Made by a program: the position numbers and the translations under genes | Shown here: one piece after another, positions 22,916-32,085 of the stretch | How positions within the stretch are numbered: position 1 is the stretch's first letter | Layout: every line of letters starts with the position of its first letter | Source of the DNA: Candidatus Saccharibacteria bacterium UBA3723 | GTDB lineage: Bacteria; Patescibacteriota; Saccharimonadia; Saccharimonadales; Saccharimonadaceae | Assembly (NCBI GenBank): GCA_002371895.1 | Contig: DFHM01000002.1 | Span: 1-51,972 of the forward strand | DNA length: 51,972 nt | Direction: 5' to 3' | Notes under the pieces: generated by a model | Database searches by the model: none | What the model saw: the letters and a program-made list of their open reading frames with translations, nothing else | What the model was told of the DNA's origin: nothing

Positions 22916-23572
22916 ATGACAACACAAGCTTCTTCGGCAAGCCATGCGAAGGCTGCCGCAAAGTATGAGCGTGGTAAAATTTCCGCGCCGATGATGGCAA
23001 AACTAAACACCTGGACAATTGCGATGTCCTGCTTTATCGGTTTTGCGTGTATCTTTTCTGCAATCGCAGGTTTTTCTGATGGTTGGGTATTCCGCATTCC
23101 GGTATTCTCGGCTTTCTTCGGCTCTAATGTTGGTAGCGTGCCATCTGAATTCATGGCATCATTCATCGCTCTTGCCGCAGCAATTTTTGGCATTGCTACA
23201 CTAAAGAAAGTTACCGACAGGGAAACGCAGAGAGAATCTTGGCATAAGGTCGCCAACCTATTCCTCGGCATTTCCGTAATTTATATTATTAATCTCGCTG
23301 GTATCATTTTCTATTCCATCATGATGATTGGCAGACCAACCATCCAGGGCGATCTCTGGCTAAGCAACTTCTTGCCAACTCTCATCATGCTTGGCGCATC
23401 TGTCGGTATGCATTTTATTGCAAAGACAATTGTTCATACGAAGCCAAGCCTTATTAAGACCATGGCTATCGTAGCAGTGTGCGTAGCTGGCGTAAGCGTA
23501 TTCCTTACCTTCACTGAAAGTATCGTCGTAACTTATATTATCGATACACTTAAGTACGGTTTCCGCCGTTAA
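22916..23572 (+). CDS. Polytopic membrane protein, function unknown
   Basis: 218 residues with about five membrane helices (about 33-55, 78-97, 115-138, 148-170 and 183-205) and a short basic N-terminus. No motif was recognised. A TATAAT at 22882-22887 lies about 28 nt before ATG with a weak CGGAG site, so this gene has a short normal leader. A terminator on each side makes it monocistronic. Confidence 0.75.
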   Translation: MTTQASSASHAKAAAKYERGKISAPMMAKLNTWTIAMSCFIGFACIFSAIAGFSDGWVFRIPVFSAFFGSNVGSVPSEFMASFIALAAAIFGIATLKKVTDRETQRESWHKVANLFLGISVIYIINLAGIIFYSIMMIGRPTIQGDLWLSNFLPTLIMLGASVGMHFIAKTIVHTKPSLIKTMAIVAVCVAGVSVFLTFTESIVVTYIIDTLKYGFRR

Positions 23573-23580
23573 TAGGGATA

Positions 23581-23613
23581 AAAATCTAGCCTGAAAGATG
23601 GCTAGATTTTTTT
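23581..23613 (+). terminator. Terminator before ftsK
   Basis: An 11-bp AAAATCTAGCC/GGCTAGATTTT stem with an 8-nt loop and T-run. Confidence 0.88.
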
Positions 23614-23632
23614 ATGGTATAATATATTGCAT

Positions 23633-25867
23633 ATGGCAAATAAAAAGCGAGGTAGAAAGAAAAAATCCCAAGAAGTCGTAAAAACTCACGAACTTCCAGG
23701 TGGTTTTTGGCGCCAAATCATGGCGTTTTTGATGATTGTTTGTGCAGTCTTATTTATTGTTGCATGGCTCGGTAGCGGCGGTGTCGCCCTTCAGGCTGTA
23801 AATAGTTTCTTCTTAAAAGTATTCGGCTATACTACATATCTTATGCCAATAATTTTGGTATACCTCGCCGTATTAATCTTCCGCGCGCCAGATAATCGCC
23901 TCGATGCTAGCGTTTGGATTGCCTCCTGTTTAATTATTTTCTGGTTCTCTGGTGTTTTTGGCGTTCCAAGCTATACTAGTGGCACATCTACTGGTGGCAT
24001 TATTGGCGACGGGTTAAACAGCGTCGTCGTGAAGAATCTCGACCAAGGCGTATCCATATTCTTGTATGTAGTTTTGATTATTATTACCGCATTATTTATG
24101 TATGCCGAAACTCCAGCTGCGCTCTTTCGCAAAATCGGTTCTATATTCAAGACCAAGGAAGGCGAAGATTCCGAGAATGCGCGCGTTATTCGTCGCGCCA
24201 AGGCTAACGCTATCGAGGATGGCGAAGAAGAGCATGGCACGATGCGCAACTTCAAGGTAAATTCAAACGTCGAAATCGTCGACAGTAAGAAAGAAAAGAA
24301 AGGTCTTCTCGTTAAGGACAATAACGACAAAGTCGAAAAAGTTGAAGAACCAATGGCAATGTTGGCGGTGAATGATCCAAACTGGAAAATGCCTCCAATG
24401 GAGCTTTTGAATAAGCGCCGCTCTCCGGCCGATCCTGGCGATACACGCAATAATGCAGAGATTATCAAGAATACGCTCGAAGATTTTGGCATCAATGTCG
24501 AAGTCGAAGGCGCAAACGTTGGCCCGCGTATTACTCAGTACACACTTATTCCGCCCGCAGGGGTGAAGGTTAGTAAAATTGCTCAGTTGGACCGCGACCT
24601 TAGCGCACGTCTCGCTGCAGACAAGGTACGTATCGAGGCGCCAATTCCAGGTACGCGTTCCGTAGGTGTAGAAATTCCAAACAAGAAAGCCGCAAGTGTA
24701 GGCTTGCACGAACTTTTAAAATCTAGTGATTGGAGCCGCACCATCGCCGAGAAGCCTCTCGCATTTGCCGTAGGTAAAGATATCTCTGGCCACGTAATCT
24801 TGGGCAACCTTGCAAAGATGCCGCACTTGCTTATCGCGGGTACTACTGGTTCCGGTAAGTCCGTTATGACTAACACGCTTATCATGTCGATGCTATATCA
24901 TAACTCTCCATCCGACCTAAAGTTAATTATTATCGACCCAAAGCAGGTCGAAATGGCGGCGTATGATGCAATTCCTCATCTACTTTCGCCAATTATTACG
25001 AATGTGAACGAAGCTCTCAGTGCAATGGAATGGGCCGTAAAAGAAATGGAAAGTCGCTACTCGCTCATGAAGGATGAGCGCGTCAAGAATATTGCAGACT
25101 TTAACGCAAAGAAGGCTCGCCAGGGTGAAACTATCGCCGTCCCAGACGAAGATGGCAACGAGCAAAAGCACGATAATGGCAAGATGCCGTATATTGTAAT
25201 CATCGTAGATGAGATGGCGGACTTAATGATGATGGCGGGCAAAGAGCTTGAAAATCGCATTGTTCGCATTGCGCAGAAAGGTCGCGCCGCAGGTATTCAC
25301 CTTGTGCTTGCAACTCAGCGTCCAGAAGTTAAGGTCGTTACTGGTTTGATTAAGGCAAACATTCCAGGTCGTATCGCTTTTGCCGTAAACAACAACACGG
25401 ATTCTCGCGTTATGCTCGATATGGGTGGCGCAGAGAAGTTGCTTGGTTCTGGCGATATGCTATTCCTTACCACAGAAATGATGGGTAAGCCAATCCGTGT
25501 TCAGGGTGCATTTGTCAGCGACGAAGAAATCGCAAACGTTACAGATTTCTTGCGTCATCAGGCGCCAGCGGATTACAACCCAGAAGTTACGTCTCAGACG
25601 GTCGCAATCGGCGGCAAAGGCTCTTCTAGTGTCGGTATGGACTTTAGTGGTGCTGGTGGCGGTGATATTACGCGCCAAGCTGCCGAAATTGCACTTCGTG
25701 ATGGTAAAATCTCCACATCATTGCTCCAACGCCGTCTGCATGTTGGCTATGGCCGTGCAGCTGCAATCATTGATGAACTAGTAGAGAAGGGCGTAGTTGG
25801 CGATTCTGGCGGTGGAAACCGCGGTCGTGAAGTCCTTATCTCCTCCATGGATGAATATCCAGACTAG
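23633..25867 (+). CDS. ftsK: DNA translocase FtsK/SpoIIIE
   Basis: 744 residues. After a Lys-rich N-terminus there are four hydrophobic segments (about 25-165), a linker, and the RecA-like motor: alpha domain (INVEVEGANVGPRITQYTL), Walker A GTTGSGKS (about 402-409) and Walker B IVIIVDEMADL. The C-terminal winged-helix gamma domain (ISTSLLQRRLHVGYGRAA) reads polar DNA motifs. It pumps chromosome DNA through the division septum. ATG 23633 was chosen over an upstream TTG because TATAAT at 23618-23623 would otherwise be nearly abutting. Confidence 0.96.
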   Translation: MANKKRGRKKKSQEVVKTHELPGGFWRQIMAFLMIVCAVLFIVAWLGSGGVALQAVNSFFLKVFGYTTYLMPIILVYLAVLIFRAPDNRLDASVWIASCLIIFWFSGVFGVPSYTSGTSTGGIIGDGLNSVVVKNLDQGVSIFLYVVLIIITALFMYAETPAALFRKIGSIFKTKEGEDSENARVIRRAKANAIEDGEEEHGTMRNFKVNSNVEIVDSKKEKKGLLVKDNNDKVEKVEEPMAMLAVNDPNWKMPPMELLNKRRSPADPGDTRNNAEIIKNTLEDFGINVEVEGANVGPRITQYTLIPPAGVKVSKIAQLDRDLSARLAADKVRIEAPIPGTRSVGVEIPNKKAASVGLHELLKSSDWSRTIAEKPLAFAVGKDISGHVILGNLAKMPHLLIAGTTGSGKSVMTNTLIMSMLYHNSPSDLKLIIIDPKQVEMAAYDAIPHLLSPIITNVNEALSAMEWAVKEMESRYSLMKDERVKNIADFNAKKARQGETIAVPDEDGNEQKHDNGKMPYIVIIVDEMADLMMMAGKELENRIVRIAQKGRAAGIHLVLATQRPEVKVVTGLIKANIPGRIAFAVNNNTDSRVMLDMGGAEKLLGSGDMLFLTTEMMGKPIRVQGAFVSDEEIANVTDFLRHQAPADYNPEVTSQTVAIGGKGSSSVGMDFSGAGGGDITRQAAEIALRDGKISTSLLQRRLHVGYGRAAAIIDELVEKGVVGDSGGGNRGREVLISSMDEYPD

Positions 25868-25938
25868 ATTTGAACATAAACTTTAAAAAATTCAAACTTT
25901 ATTGTATAAAGTAGAATTTTTATGATAGGATAATAATT

Positions 25939-27174
25939 ATGAAACTAAGTCAATCATTTACTAAAACCACCAAAACCGCACCGGCCGACGAAGCTAGCCG
26001 CAGTGCGAAATACCTTTTGCGTGCCGGTTATATTTACAAAGAAATGGCCGGAGTATATGATTACTTGCCTCTTGGTATGCGCACATTGGAAAAGATTATC
26101 CAAATTATCCGCGAAGAAATGAACGCTATTGGCGGTGAAGAGCTTCGTCTTACCGCATTGCAGCCAAAAGATGTTTGGGAAGCTACCGGTCGCTGGAGCG
26201 ACGACGTTATGGACGTCTGGTTCAAGACTAAACTTAATGCTGGCGGCGAACTTGGCCTTGCTCCAACGCACGAAGAGCCACTTACGCACGTCATGAAGTC
26301 TTATATCTCTAGTTATAAAGACTTGCCAGTCTACGCATATCAATTCCAAACCAAATTCCGCAACGAGCTTCGTGCTAAATCCGGCATTATGCGTACGCGC
26401 GAATTCATGATGAAAGATTTGTACAGCTTTAGCAAAAACCGCGAAGAGCATGATGTTTTCTATGAAAAATGTGCAGATAGCTACAAAAAGATCTTTAACC
26501 GCCTCGGTATTGGCAATGACACCTTCCGTACTTTTGCAAGTGGTGGCGCATTTAGTAAGTATTCTGATGAATTCCAGACACTATGTGAAGTCGGTGAAGA
26601 TATTATCTATCTCGACCGCGAAAAAGGTATCGCCGTAAACGAAGAAGTCTATACCGACGAAGTTCTTGCAGATCTCGGTCTAGATAAATCTAAACTCGAA
26701 CAATGTAAGGCAGCCGAAGTTGGAAATATCTTTACTTTAGGCTATCGCTTCTCAGACGCTCTCGATCTTTGCTATAACGACGAAGATGGCAAACGCCAAA
26801 AAGTCTTTATGGGAAGTTACGGCATTGGCCCAAGTCGCGTTATGGGTGTTATTGCGGAAAAACTTAGCGACGATAAAGGTCTAGTTTGGCCAGAAGAAAT
26901 CGCTCCATACAAGTATTACATTGTCGGTATTGGCGAAAAAGGCGAAGAAATGGCCGCCAAACTTCACGATATGGCGCCAGAAGATATTATTCTGGATGAT
27001 CGCAAAAATGCACGTACTGGCGAGAAATTCGCTGACGCAGAACTTATGGGAATTCCATATCGCGTCGTAATTAGTGATAAGACTTTAGCAGATAATAAAG
27101 TAGAACTTAAAAATCGTAAAACTGACGAGACAAAACTCTTGACCTTAGACGAGTTTACTAGTAAACTTGCTTAG
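25939..27174 (+). CDS. proS: Prolyl-tRNA synthetase without editing insertion
   Basis: 411 residues. It is a class II synthetase: motif 1 around GVYDYLPLGMRTLEKI, motif 2 in FRNELRAKSGIMRTREFMMKD, and motif 3 in GSYGIGPSRVMG, then an anticodon-binding domain (about 325-411). Bacterial-type ProRS is usually about 570 residues because of a ~180-residue INS editing domain between motifs 2 and 3; here that interval is only a short linker (about residues 205-265), so mischarged Ala-tRNA-Pro would not be edited in cis. Confidence 0.95.
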   Translation: MKLSQSFTKTTKTAPADEASRSAKYLLRAGYIYKEMAGVYDYLPLGMRTLEKIIQIIREEMNAIGGEELRLTALQPKDVWEATGRWSDDVMDVWFKTKLNAGGELGLAPTHEEPLTHVMKSYISSYKDLPVYAYQFQTKFRNELRAKSGIMRTREFMMKDLYSFSKNREEHDVFYEKCADSYKKIFNRLGIGNDTFRTFASGGAFSKYSDEFQTLCEVGEDIIYLDREKGIAVNEEVYTDEVLADLGLDKSKLEQCKAAEVGNIFTLGYRFSDALDLCYNDEDGKRQKVFMGSYGIGPSRVMGVIAEKLSDDKGLVWPEEIAPYKYYIVGIGEKGEEMAAKLHDMAPEDIILDDRKNARTGEKFADAELMGIPYRVVISDKTLADNKVELKNRKTDETKLLTLDEFTSKLA

Positions 27175-27221
27175 AAATAACTACAACCAACCCGTATTTT
27201 TTAATGGGAAGGAGGAACAAT

Positions 27222-27668
27222 ATGGCTAAGACAGTCAGTATTACAGCTGAGGGCCGCAAGGACCTCGAAAAAGAACTTGAACAGCTTATTGCCCGTCGCC
27301 CAGAAATCGCTGAAAAGATCGCATTAGCGCGCTCCTATGGTGATTTAAGTGAGAATGAAGATTATTCCGCTGCTCGCGGCGAACAGAAAGTTGTCGAAGG
27401 ACGCATTTTAGAAATTCAAGATATTTTGTTGCATGCCAAGATTATTAAAGGTGGCAAGAAACAAAAAGTCGACATGGGAAGTGTCGTTACGCTTGAAACA
27501 AGTGGAAAGACTAGCACCTACACACTCGTAGGCGCCGTAGAGGCAAATCCACTCGAAGGCAAGATCAGCAACGAATCCCCAATCGGCAAAGCAATCTTTG
27601 GCAAAAAGGTTGGCGAGGAAGTTACGCTTCCAAACGGTAAAACCTTCAAAGTTGCCGAAATCAACTAA
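27222..27668 (+). CDS. greA: Transcription elongation factor GreA
   Basis: 148 residues. The N-terminal coiled-coil hairpin carries the catalytic acidic tip GDLSENEDY (about residues 40-48), which enters the RNA polymerase secondary channel to stimulate cleavage of backtracked RNA. The C-terminal FKBP-like domain follows (SPIGKAIFGKKVGEEV). Start ATG 27222 follows a GGAGG site; an upstream in-frame start would overlap that site. Confidence 0.96.
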   Translation: MAKTVSITAEGRKDLEKELEQLIARRPEIAEKIALARSYGDLSENEDYSAARGEQKVVEGRILEIQDILLHAKIIKGGKKQKVDMGSVVTLETSGKTSTYTLVGAVEANPLEGKISNESPIGKAIFGKKVGEEVTLPNGKTFKVAEIN

Positions 27669-27679
27669 AGAATTTTCTA

Positions 27680-27716
27680 AAAACGCGTCGAATTATAAAA
27701 TAACCGGCGCGTTTTT
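27680..27716 (+). terminator. Terminator of greA
   Basis: An AAACGCG/CGCGTTT outer stem with a 20-nt loop and T-run. Confidence 0.7.
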
Positions 27717-27753
27717 ATATGCGCTAAAATAAAAGCATAAAAGGAAATTTAAA

Positions 27754-29550
27754 ATGAAGAAACATGATAGCAAGCAGCGCGCGTCTGTTGCGAAGCGCAC
27801 GCTGTACTACTATTGGCAAAGTTCCAAAAAATACAAATGGTACGCAATTGGCACCATCATTTCGACGCCAATCGTCGTATTAATTCGCACATCATTAATT
27901 CCATTAATTTTCGCCGAGATGATTGATGCAATCTCTGGCGGCCTAACGGAAGATCAAATTATCCCAGTTTTGCTACCAAAAGGCATCACATTAATTGCAC
28001 TTTATCTGCTCGGTAGCGCAATTCTTGGATGGCTACGTGTTTATTGGTGCTGGAAATACGAATTGCTAGCGCTCTACGATTTGGGCACTGTATGTTTTAA
28101 TGCAATTAGCGCACAATCCATGCAGTTCCACAGTGATCGTTTTTCCGGATCATTAGTATCCCAAACAAACAAATTCATCGGATCATTTGAACGCTTCTTT
28201 GATTTAATAATCTTTGACATTCTTTACTTGATATCGATGGTTGTTTTCATCATGGTGATCCTATTCCCGCGCTCGCCATTATTTGCAATTGCGCTTCTTG
28301 CGCTAATTGCACTTTACATAATGTGCTCGGCACTAACCTTCAAAAAGATTTCGCATCTTAGTAAGGAGCGTGCAGAGGCGGAAAACAAGCAGACTGGTCA
28401 GCTCGCAGATTCCGTGTCAAACATTTTATCCGTAAAATCTTACGGCCGCGAATCGCACGAGCGCCATCGCTATGCCAACTTCAACCGCGCTAGCTACAAT
28501 GCCGGCATTGCACAAATGAATGCCACAATGAAGCGCGACTTAGCCTTCAACTTTGTAAACATTGGTATCATCGCAGTGCTTGTAGTATTCATGATGGCTG
28601 GCGGTCCAATCTTTGGTCTTTCTGTCGCAACCTTGATTCTCATCGTTAACTACTCGATGAGCATTATGGGCGAGCTATGGAATGTTAACAACATTTTCAA
28701 GCACATCAATCGCGTATTCGGCGACGCGTATGAAATGACGCAAATTCTCGACACAAAAGATGATGTAAAAGACATCGCTGACGCCAAAGCACTCAAAGTC
28801 GAAAAAGGTGAAATTGACTTTGAAAACATTCACTTCAAACACGCAGACGCAAAAGAAGCAATTTTTAACAATTTCTCACTTTCCATTAAGCCTGGTGAGA
28901 GAGTTGGTCTTGTAGGTATTTCAGGTTCGGGCAAAACAACCCTAACCAAGCTTCTATTACGCTTTGCGGACGTTGATGAAGGCGAAATTAAGATCGATGG
29001 GCAAAACATTAGTGAAGTTCAGCAAATCTCACTTCGCGAAAACATCGCATATGTGCCACAGGAAACATCATTATTCCATCGCACAATCGCAGAGAACATT
29101 GCATATGCAAAACCAGACGCATCACGCAAAGAAATCGTCCGCGCCGCAAAACTCGCAAATGCGCACGATTTTATCATGAGTTTGCCTGATGGTTACGAAA
29201 CCCTAGTCGGCGAGCGTGGCATCAAATTGTCTGGCGGTCAGCGCCAACGCGTCGCAATCGCTCGCGCAATTTTGAAGGACGCACCAATTCTCGTGCTAGA
29301 TGAGGCGACTTCTGCACTCGACTCCGAGTCCGAAGCACTCATCCAAGACGCGCTCGAAAAGCTCATGAAAGGCCGCACAAGCATCGTTGTTGCGCACCGT
29401 CTATCCACAATCGCCAGTATGGACAACATTGTTGTTCTAGAAGGCGGCAAAATCATAGAGCAGGGCACACATCGCCAGCTCATCAAAAAAGGCGGAGCAT
29501 ACGACAAGCTCTGGTCTCGCCAATCTGGCGCATTTCTCGACGAAAAATAA
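27754..29550 (+). CDS. ABC transporter, fused permease and ATPase
   Basis: 598 residues. It has an N-terminal exporter-type membrane domain with about six helices (about 25-320) and a C-terminal nucleotide-binding domain: Walker A GISGSGKTT (about 388-396), Q-loop near YVPQETSLF, signature LSGGQ (about 492), Walker B ILVLDEATSALD and switch His in VVAHRLST. It is a half-transporter, presumably working as a homodimer to export lipid, peptide or drug; the substrate cannot be told. TAAAAT and an AAGGAAA site precede ATG. A strong terminator follows. Confidence 0.94.
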   Translation: MKKHDSKQRASVAKRTLYYYWQSSKKYKWYAIGTIISTPIVVLIRTSLIPLIFAEMIDAISGGLTEDQIIPVLLPKGITLIALYLLGSAILGWLRVYWCWKYELLALYDLGTVCFNAISAQSMQFHSDRFSGSLVSQTNKFIGSFERFFDLIIFDILYLISMVVFIMVILFPRSPLFAIALLALIALYIMCSALTFKKISHLSKERAEAENKQTGQLADSVSNILSVKSYGRESHERHRYANFNRASYNAGIAQMNATMKRDLAFNFVNIGIIAVLVVFMMAGGPIFGLSVATLILIVNYSMSIMGELWNVNNIFKHINRVFGDAYEMTQILDTKDDVKDIADAKALKVEKGEIDFENIHFKHADAKEAIFNNFSLSIKPGERVGLVGISGSGKTTLTKLLLRFADVDEGEIKIDGQNISEVQQISLRENIAYVPQETSLFHRTIAENIAYAKPDASRKEIVRAAKLANAHDFIMSLPDGYETLVGERGIKLSGGQRQRVAIARAILKDAPILVLDEATSALDSESEALIQDALEKLMKGRTSIVVAHRLSTIASMDNIVVLEGGKIIEQGTHRQLIKKGGAYDKLWSRQSGAFLDEK

Positions 29551-29562
29551 TGCGAGAATAAT

Positions 29563-29594
29563 AAAAGCAGACCTCTCTTTGAGGTCTGCTTTTT
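29563..29594 (+). terminator. Terminator of the ABC transporter gene
   Basis: A 13-bp stem AAAAGCAGACCTC/GAGGTCTGCTTTT with a 5-nt loop and T-tail. Confidence 0.92.
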
Positions 29595-29633
29595 ACCTCG
29601 ACGAAATGCCGGAAAAATGTTATTATATATTTT

Positions 29634-31064
29634 ATGGCAACTCTTAAAGATTTTCGCGATGAAAGAATTCGCAAACTAAACGAACTCCGGGCGGAGGGTA
29701 TTAATCCGTATCCAGCACATTCCAACCGTAATACTAAAATCGGGGATATCCTTAAGAGTTACGATAAGTATGCCGACAAGGACGTTTGTGTTGCCGGCCG
29801 AATTGCGAGCATACGTAGCTTTGGTAAGCTAGCTTTTGTTGTTATCGCTGATGATTCCGGTTCGATTCAGATTTTCTTGAAGGACGACGCTGCTAAGTTT
29901 ACAAAAAAACTAGACACTGGTGACTTCCTAGAAGCAGCCGGTAAAGTTGGCAAGACCAAGACCGAAGAAATATCCGTTTTCTGCGATATGCCACGCCTGC
30001 TCACAAAAGCTCTACGCCCACTTCCAGGCCGCGATGGCTTTACTAACAAGGAAGAGCGCTTGCGCCGTCGCTATGTAGACATGGCAGTAAATCCAGAAGT
30101 TCGCGAGCGTTTTATTCGCCGCTCCAAATTCTGGACTGCGACTCGTGAATTCTTGAACAATCACGGTTTTGTCGAGATTAACATCCCGGTGCTAGAAACT
30201 ACCACTGGTGGTGCTGATGCAAACCCGTTTGTAACGCATATGGATGCGCTAGACCAAGACTTTTATCTTCGCATTTCGCACGAGCTTCCGCTCAAACGTT
30301 TGATTGGTGGCGGCTACGAACGTGTTTATGATATTGGCGTCCGTTTCCGCAACGAAGGCATGGACGAAGAGCATCTTCCAGAACACATTGCAATGGAATC
30401 CTATGCAGCCTACCAAGATTACGAAGACGGCATGGATCTCTACGAAGAGATGATTAAATATGTCTGCAAAGAAACTTGGGGTACGCTTCAATTTGAACAT
30501 GAAGGTATGAAGGTTGATTTGGATTGTAAATGGCCACGTATTGCTTATGCGGACATTATTAAAGAAAAATTCGATATCGACGTATTTAATCCTGATATTG
30601 AAAAGATTAAATCCATCCTGCGCGAAAACAAGGTTAAATTCGATGATTCTATGGGCACTGGGCGTTTATTAGATTATCTCTGGAAGATTATCCGCAAGGA
30701 ATCCGCTGGACCATTCTGGCTAATTCATGAACCGGTAGAACTATCTCCACTCGCAAAGAAACACGAAGCAGATCCGCGCGTTACTGAGCGTTTCCATCCA
30801 GTTATCTTTGGCACCGAGATGGGTAATGGCTATTCAGAGTTGAACGATCCGCTTGATCAGTTGGCTCGCTTCCAAGAGCAGCAAGCCATGCGCGATGCTG
30901 GCGACGATGAAGCACAGATGCTCGATATGGACTTTGTTGAAATGCTCGAATACGGCATGCCACCAACATGCGGCTGGGGCAATTCTGAGCGCAACTTCTG
31001 GCTATTTGAAGGCGTCTCCGCGCGCGAAGGCGTACCATTTCCACCAATGCGCCGCGAGGAATAA
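29634..31064 (+). CDS. lysS: Lysyl-tRNA synthetase, class II
   Basis: 476 residues. An N-terminal OB-fold anticodon-binding domain (about 50-140) is followed by the class II core: RRSKFWTATREFLNNHGFVEI (motif 1), FRNEGMDEEHLPE (motif 2) and a C-terminal MLEYGMPPTCGWGNSERN (motif 3 region). The lysine-binding TTGGADANPF and YLRISHELPLKRLI are present. Motif 3 differs from the usual GEGIGIDR form and the protein ends in VPFPPMRREE. An AT-rich -10 (TATTAT) ends 7 nt before ATG, so the message is probably leaderless. Confidence 0.93.
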   Translation: MATLKDFRDERIRKLNELRAEGINPYPAHSNRNTKIGDILKSYDKYADKDVCVAGRIASIRSFGKLAFVVIADDSGSIQIFLKDDAAKFTKKLDTGDFLEAAGKVGKTKTEEISVFCDMPRLLTKALRPLPGRDGFTNKEERLRRRYVDMAVNPEVRERFIRRSKFWTATREFLNNHGFVEINIPVLETTTGGADANPFVTHMDALDQDFYLRISHELPLKRLIGGGYERVYDIGVRFRNEGMDEEHLPEHIAMESYAAYQDYEDGMDLYEEMIKYVCKETWGTLQFEHEGMKVDLDCKWPRIAYADIIKEKFDIDVFNPDIEKIKSILRENKVKFDDSMGTGRLLDYLWKIIRKESAGPFWLIHEPVELSPLAKKHEADPRVTERFHPVIFGTEMGNGYSELNDPLDQLARFQEQQAMRDAGDDEAQMLDMDFVEMLEYGMPPTCGWGNSERNFWLFEGVSAREGVPFPPMRREE

Positions 31065-31070
31065 ACAAAC

Positions 31071-31102
31071 AAAAATACGCTCCAAAAAGGGGCGTATTTT
31101 TT
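31071..31102 (+). terminator. Terminator of lysS
   Basis: An AAAAATACGCTCC/GGGGCGTATTTTT stem (one G-U pair) with an A5 loop. Confidence 0.88.
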
Positions 31103-31150
31103 ATTGCACTCATGCTTTTTCTATTTGCGAATTCTTACTAAAATTCGCGC

Positions 31151-32026
31151 ATGAATGATTATCGTAAAGCAGATTTAAGCCACCCATACTTGCAGAAAAT
31201 AGTAGGCGAAACAAATTTTCCGGACCCACCAAAAGAATTATGGATTCGCGGTAAATTACCAGAACATAAAGGAGAAAAAGATAGACCAAAGACGGTTGCG
31301 ATTGTCGGCGCGAGGCGCTCTACTGGTTACGGAGAAGGCATTGCATACAAGTTAGCATTCGATTTGGCGAGATGCGGCGTCGTGATAGTTAGCGGAATGG
31401 CGTACGGTATTGATTCTTGTGCGCACCGCGGCTGCCTTGATGCGGGCGGCATTACAATTGCCGTACTCGGCACGCCAATCGACCAGATATATCCACGTAG
31501 CAATATAGGACTAGCAAAGCGCATACTGGAAAAAGGTGCAATTATTTCAGAATATGAGCCGAATTTTGAGACGAAAAATTATTGTTTTCTTCAGCGTAAT
31601 CGCATCGTGACGGGGCTTTCTGATGCGGTAGTGGTAGTTGAAGCGTCGCAAAAGTCTGGCACAAAATATACCGCCCTTATGGGCGATAGGCAAAACAGAA
31701 AAGTGTTTGCTGTGCCTGGCGATATTACGCGTCCGATGTCGGCCGGGTGCAATCAGCTGATATATGATGGCGTCTGTCCATGTCTAGATGTTTTGGATGT
31801 GATGGCTGCGATTGGTGTATATAACAAAGGCAGTGGCAACAAAATTGCCGGCCTAGACGCCTCCGAGAAGCTTGTAGTCGAAGCTATCAAAGGTGGAGCA
31901 AATGAAATGCTGGATATTATAAAACAGACGAAGTACTCCTCAGTTGAGCTAATGCAGATTTTGATGGAGCTAGAATTAAAAGGCGCCATAAAAAGTTCAG
32001 GAAATAACCGTTGGACTCTTGCGTAG
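31151..32026 (+). CDS. dprA: DNA-processing protein DprA
   Basis: 291 residues. The extended Rossmann DprA domain is clear: VAIVGARRSTGYGEGIAYKLA (about 49-69), VSGMAYGIDSCAHRGCLDAGG, AVLGTPIDQIYPRSN, SEYEP, FLQRNRIVTGLSDAVVVVEA and FAVPGDITRPMSAGCNQLI. A C-terminal winged-helix-like segment follows. DprA loads RecA on incoming single-stranded DNA during natural transformation. A TAAAAT box ends 6 nt before ATG. With radA also present, DNA uptake is plausible for this organism. Confidence 0.95.
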   Translation: MNDYRKADLSHPYLQKIVGETNFPDPPKELWIRGKLPEHKGEKDRPKTVAIVGARRSTGYGEGIAYKLAFDLARCGVVIVSGMAYGIDSCAHRGCLDAGGITIAVLGTPIDQIYPRSNIGLAKRILEKGAIISEYEPNFETKNYCFLQRNRIVTGLSDAVVVVEASQKSGTKYTALMGDRQNRKVFAVPGDITRPMSAGCNQLIYDGVCPCLDVLDVMAAIGVYNKGSGNKIAGLDASEKLVVEAIKGGANEMLDIIKQTKYSSVELMQILMELELKGAIKSSGNNRWTLA

Positions 32027-32085
32027 AATAACGCTTATGATAAAATATAAACAGATAATAAGGTCAAAAAGGGCATCAAAACTAC

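Noticed and set aside
22916..23572. A leaderless start for the membrane protein at 22916
   Set aside because: The TATAAT is about 28 nt upstream and a CGGAG sequence lies in between, so it has a short conventional leader.
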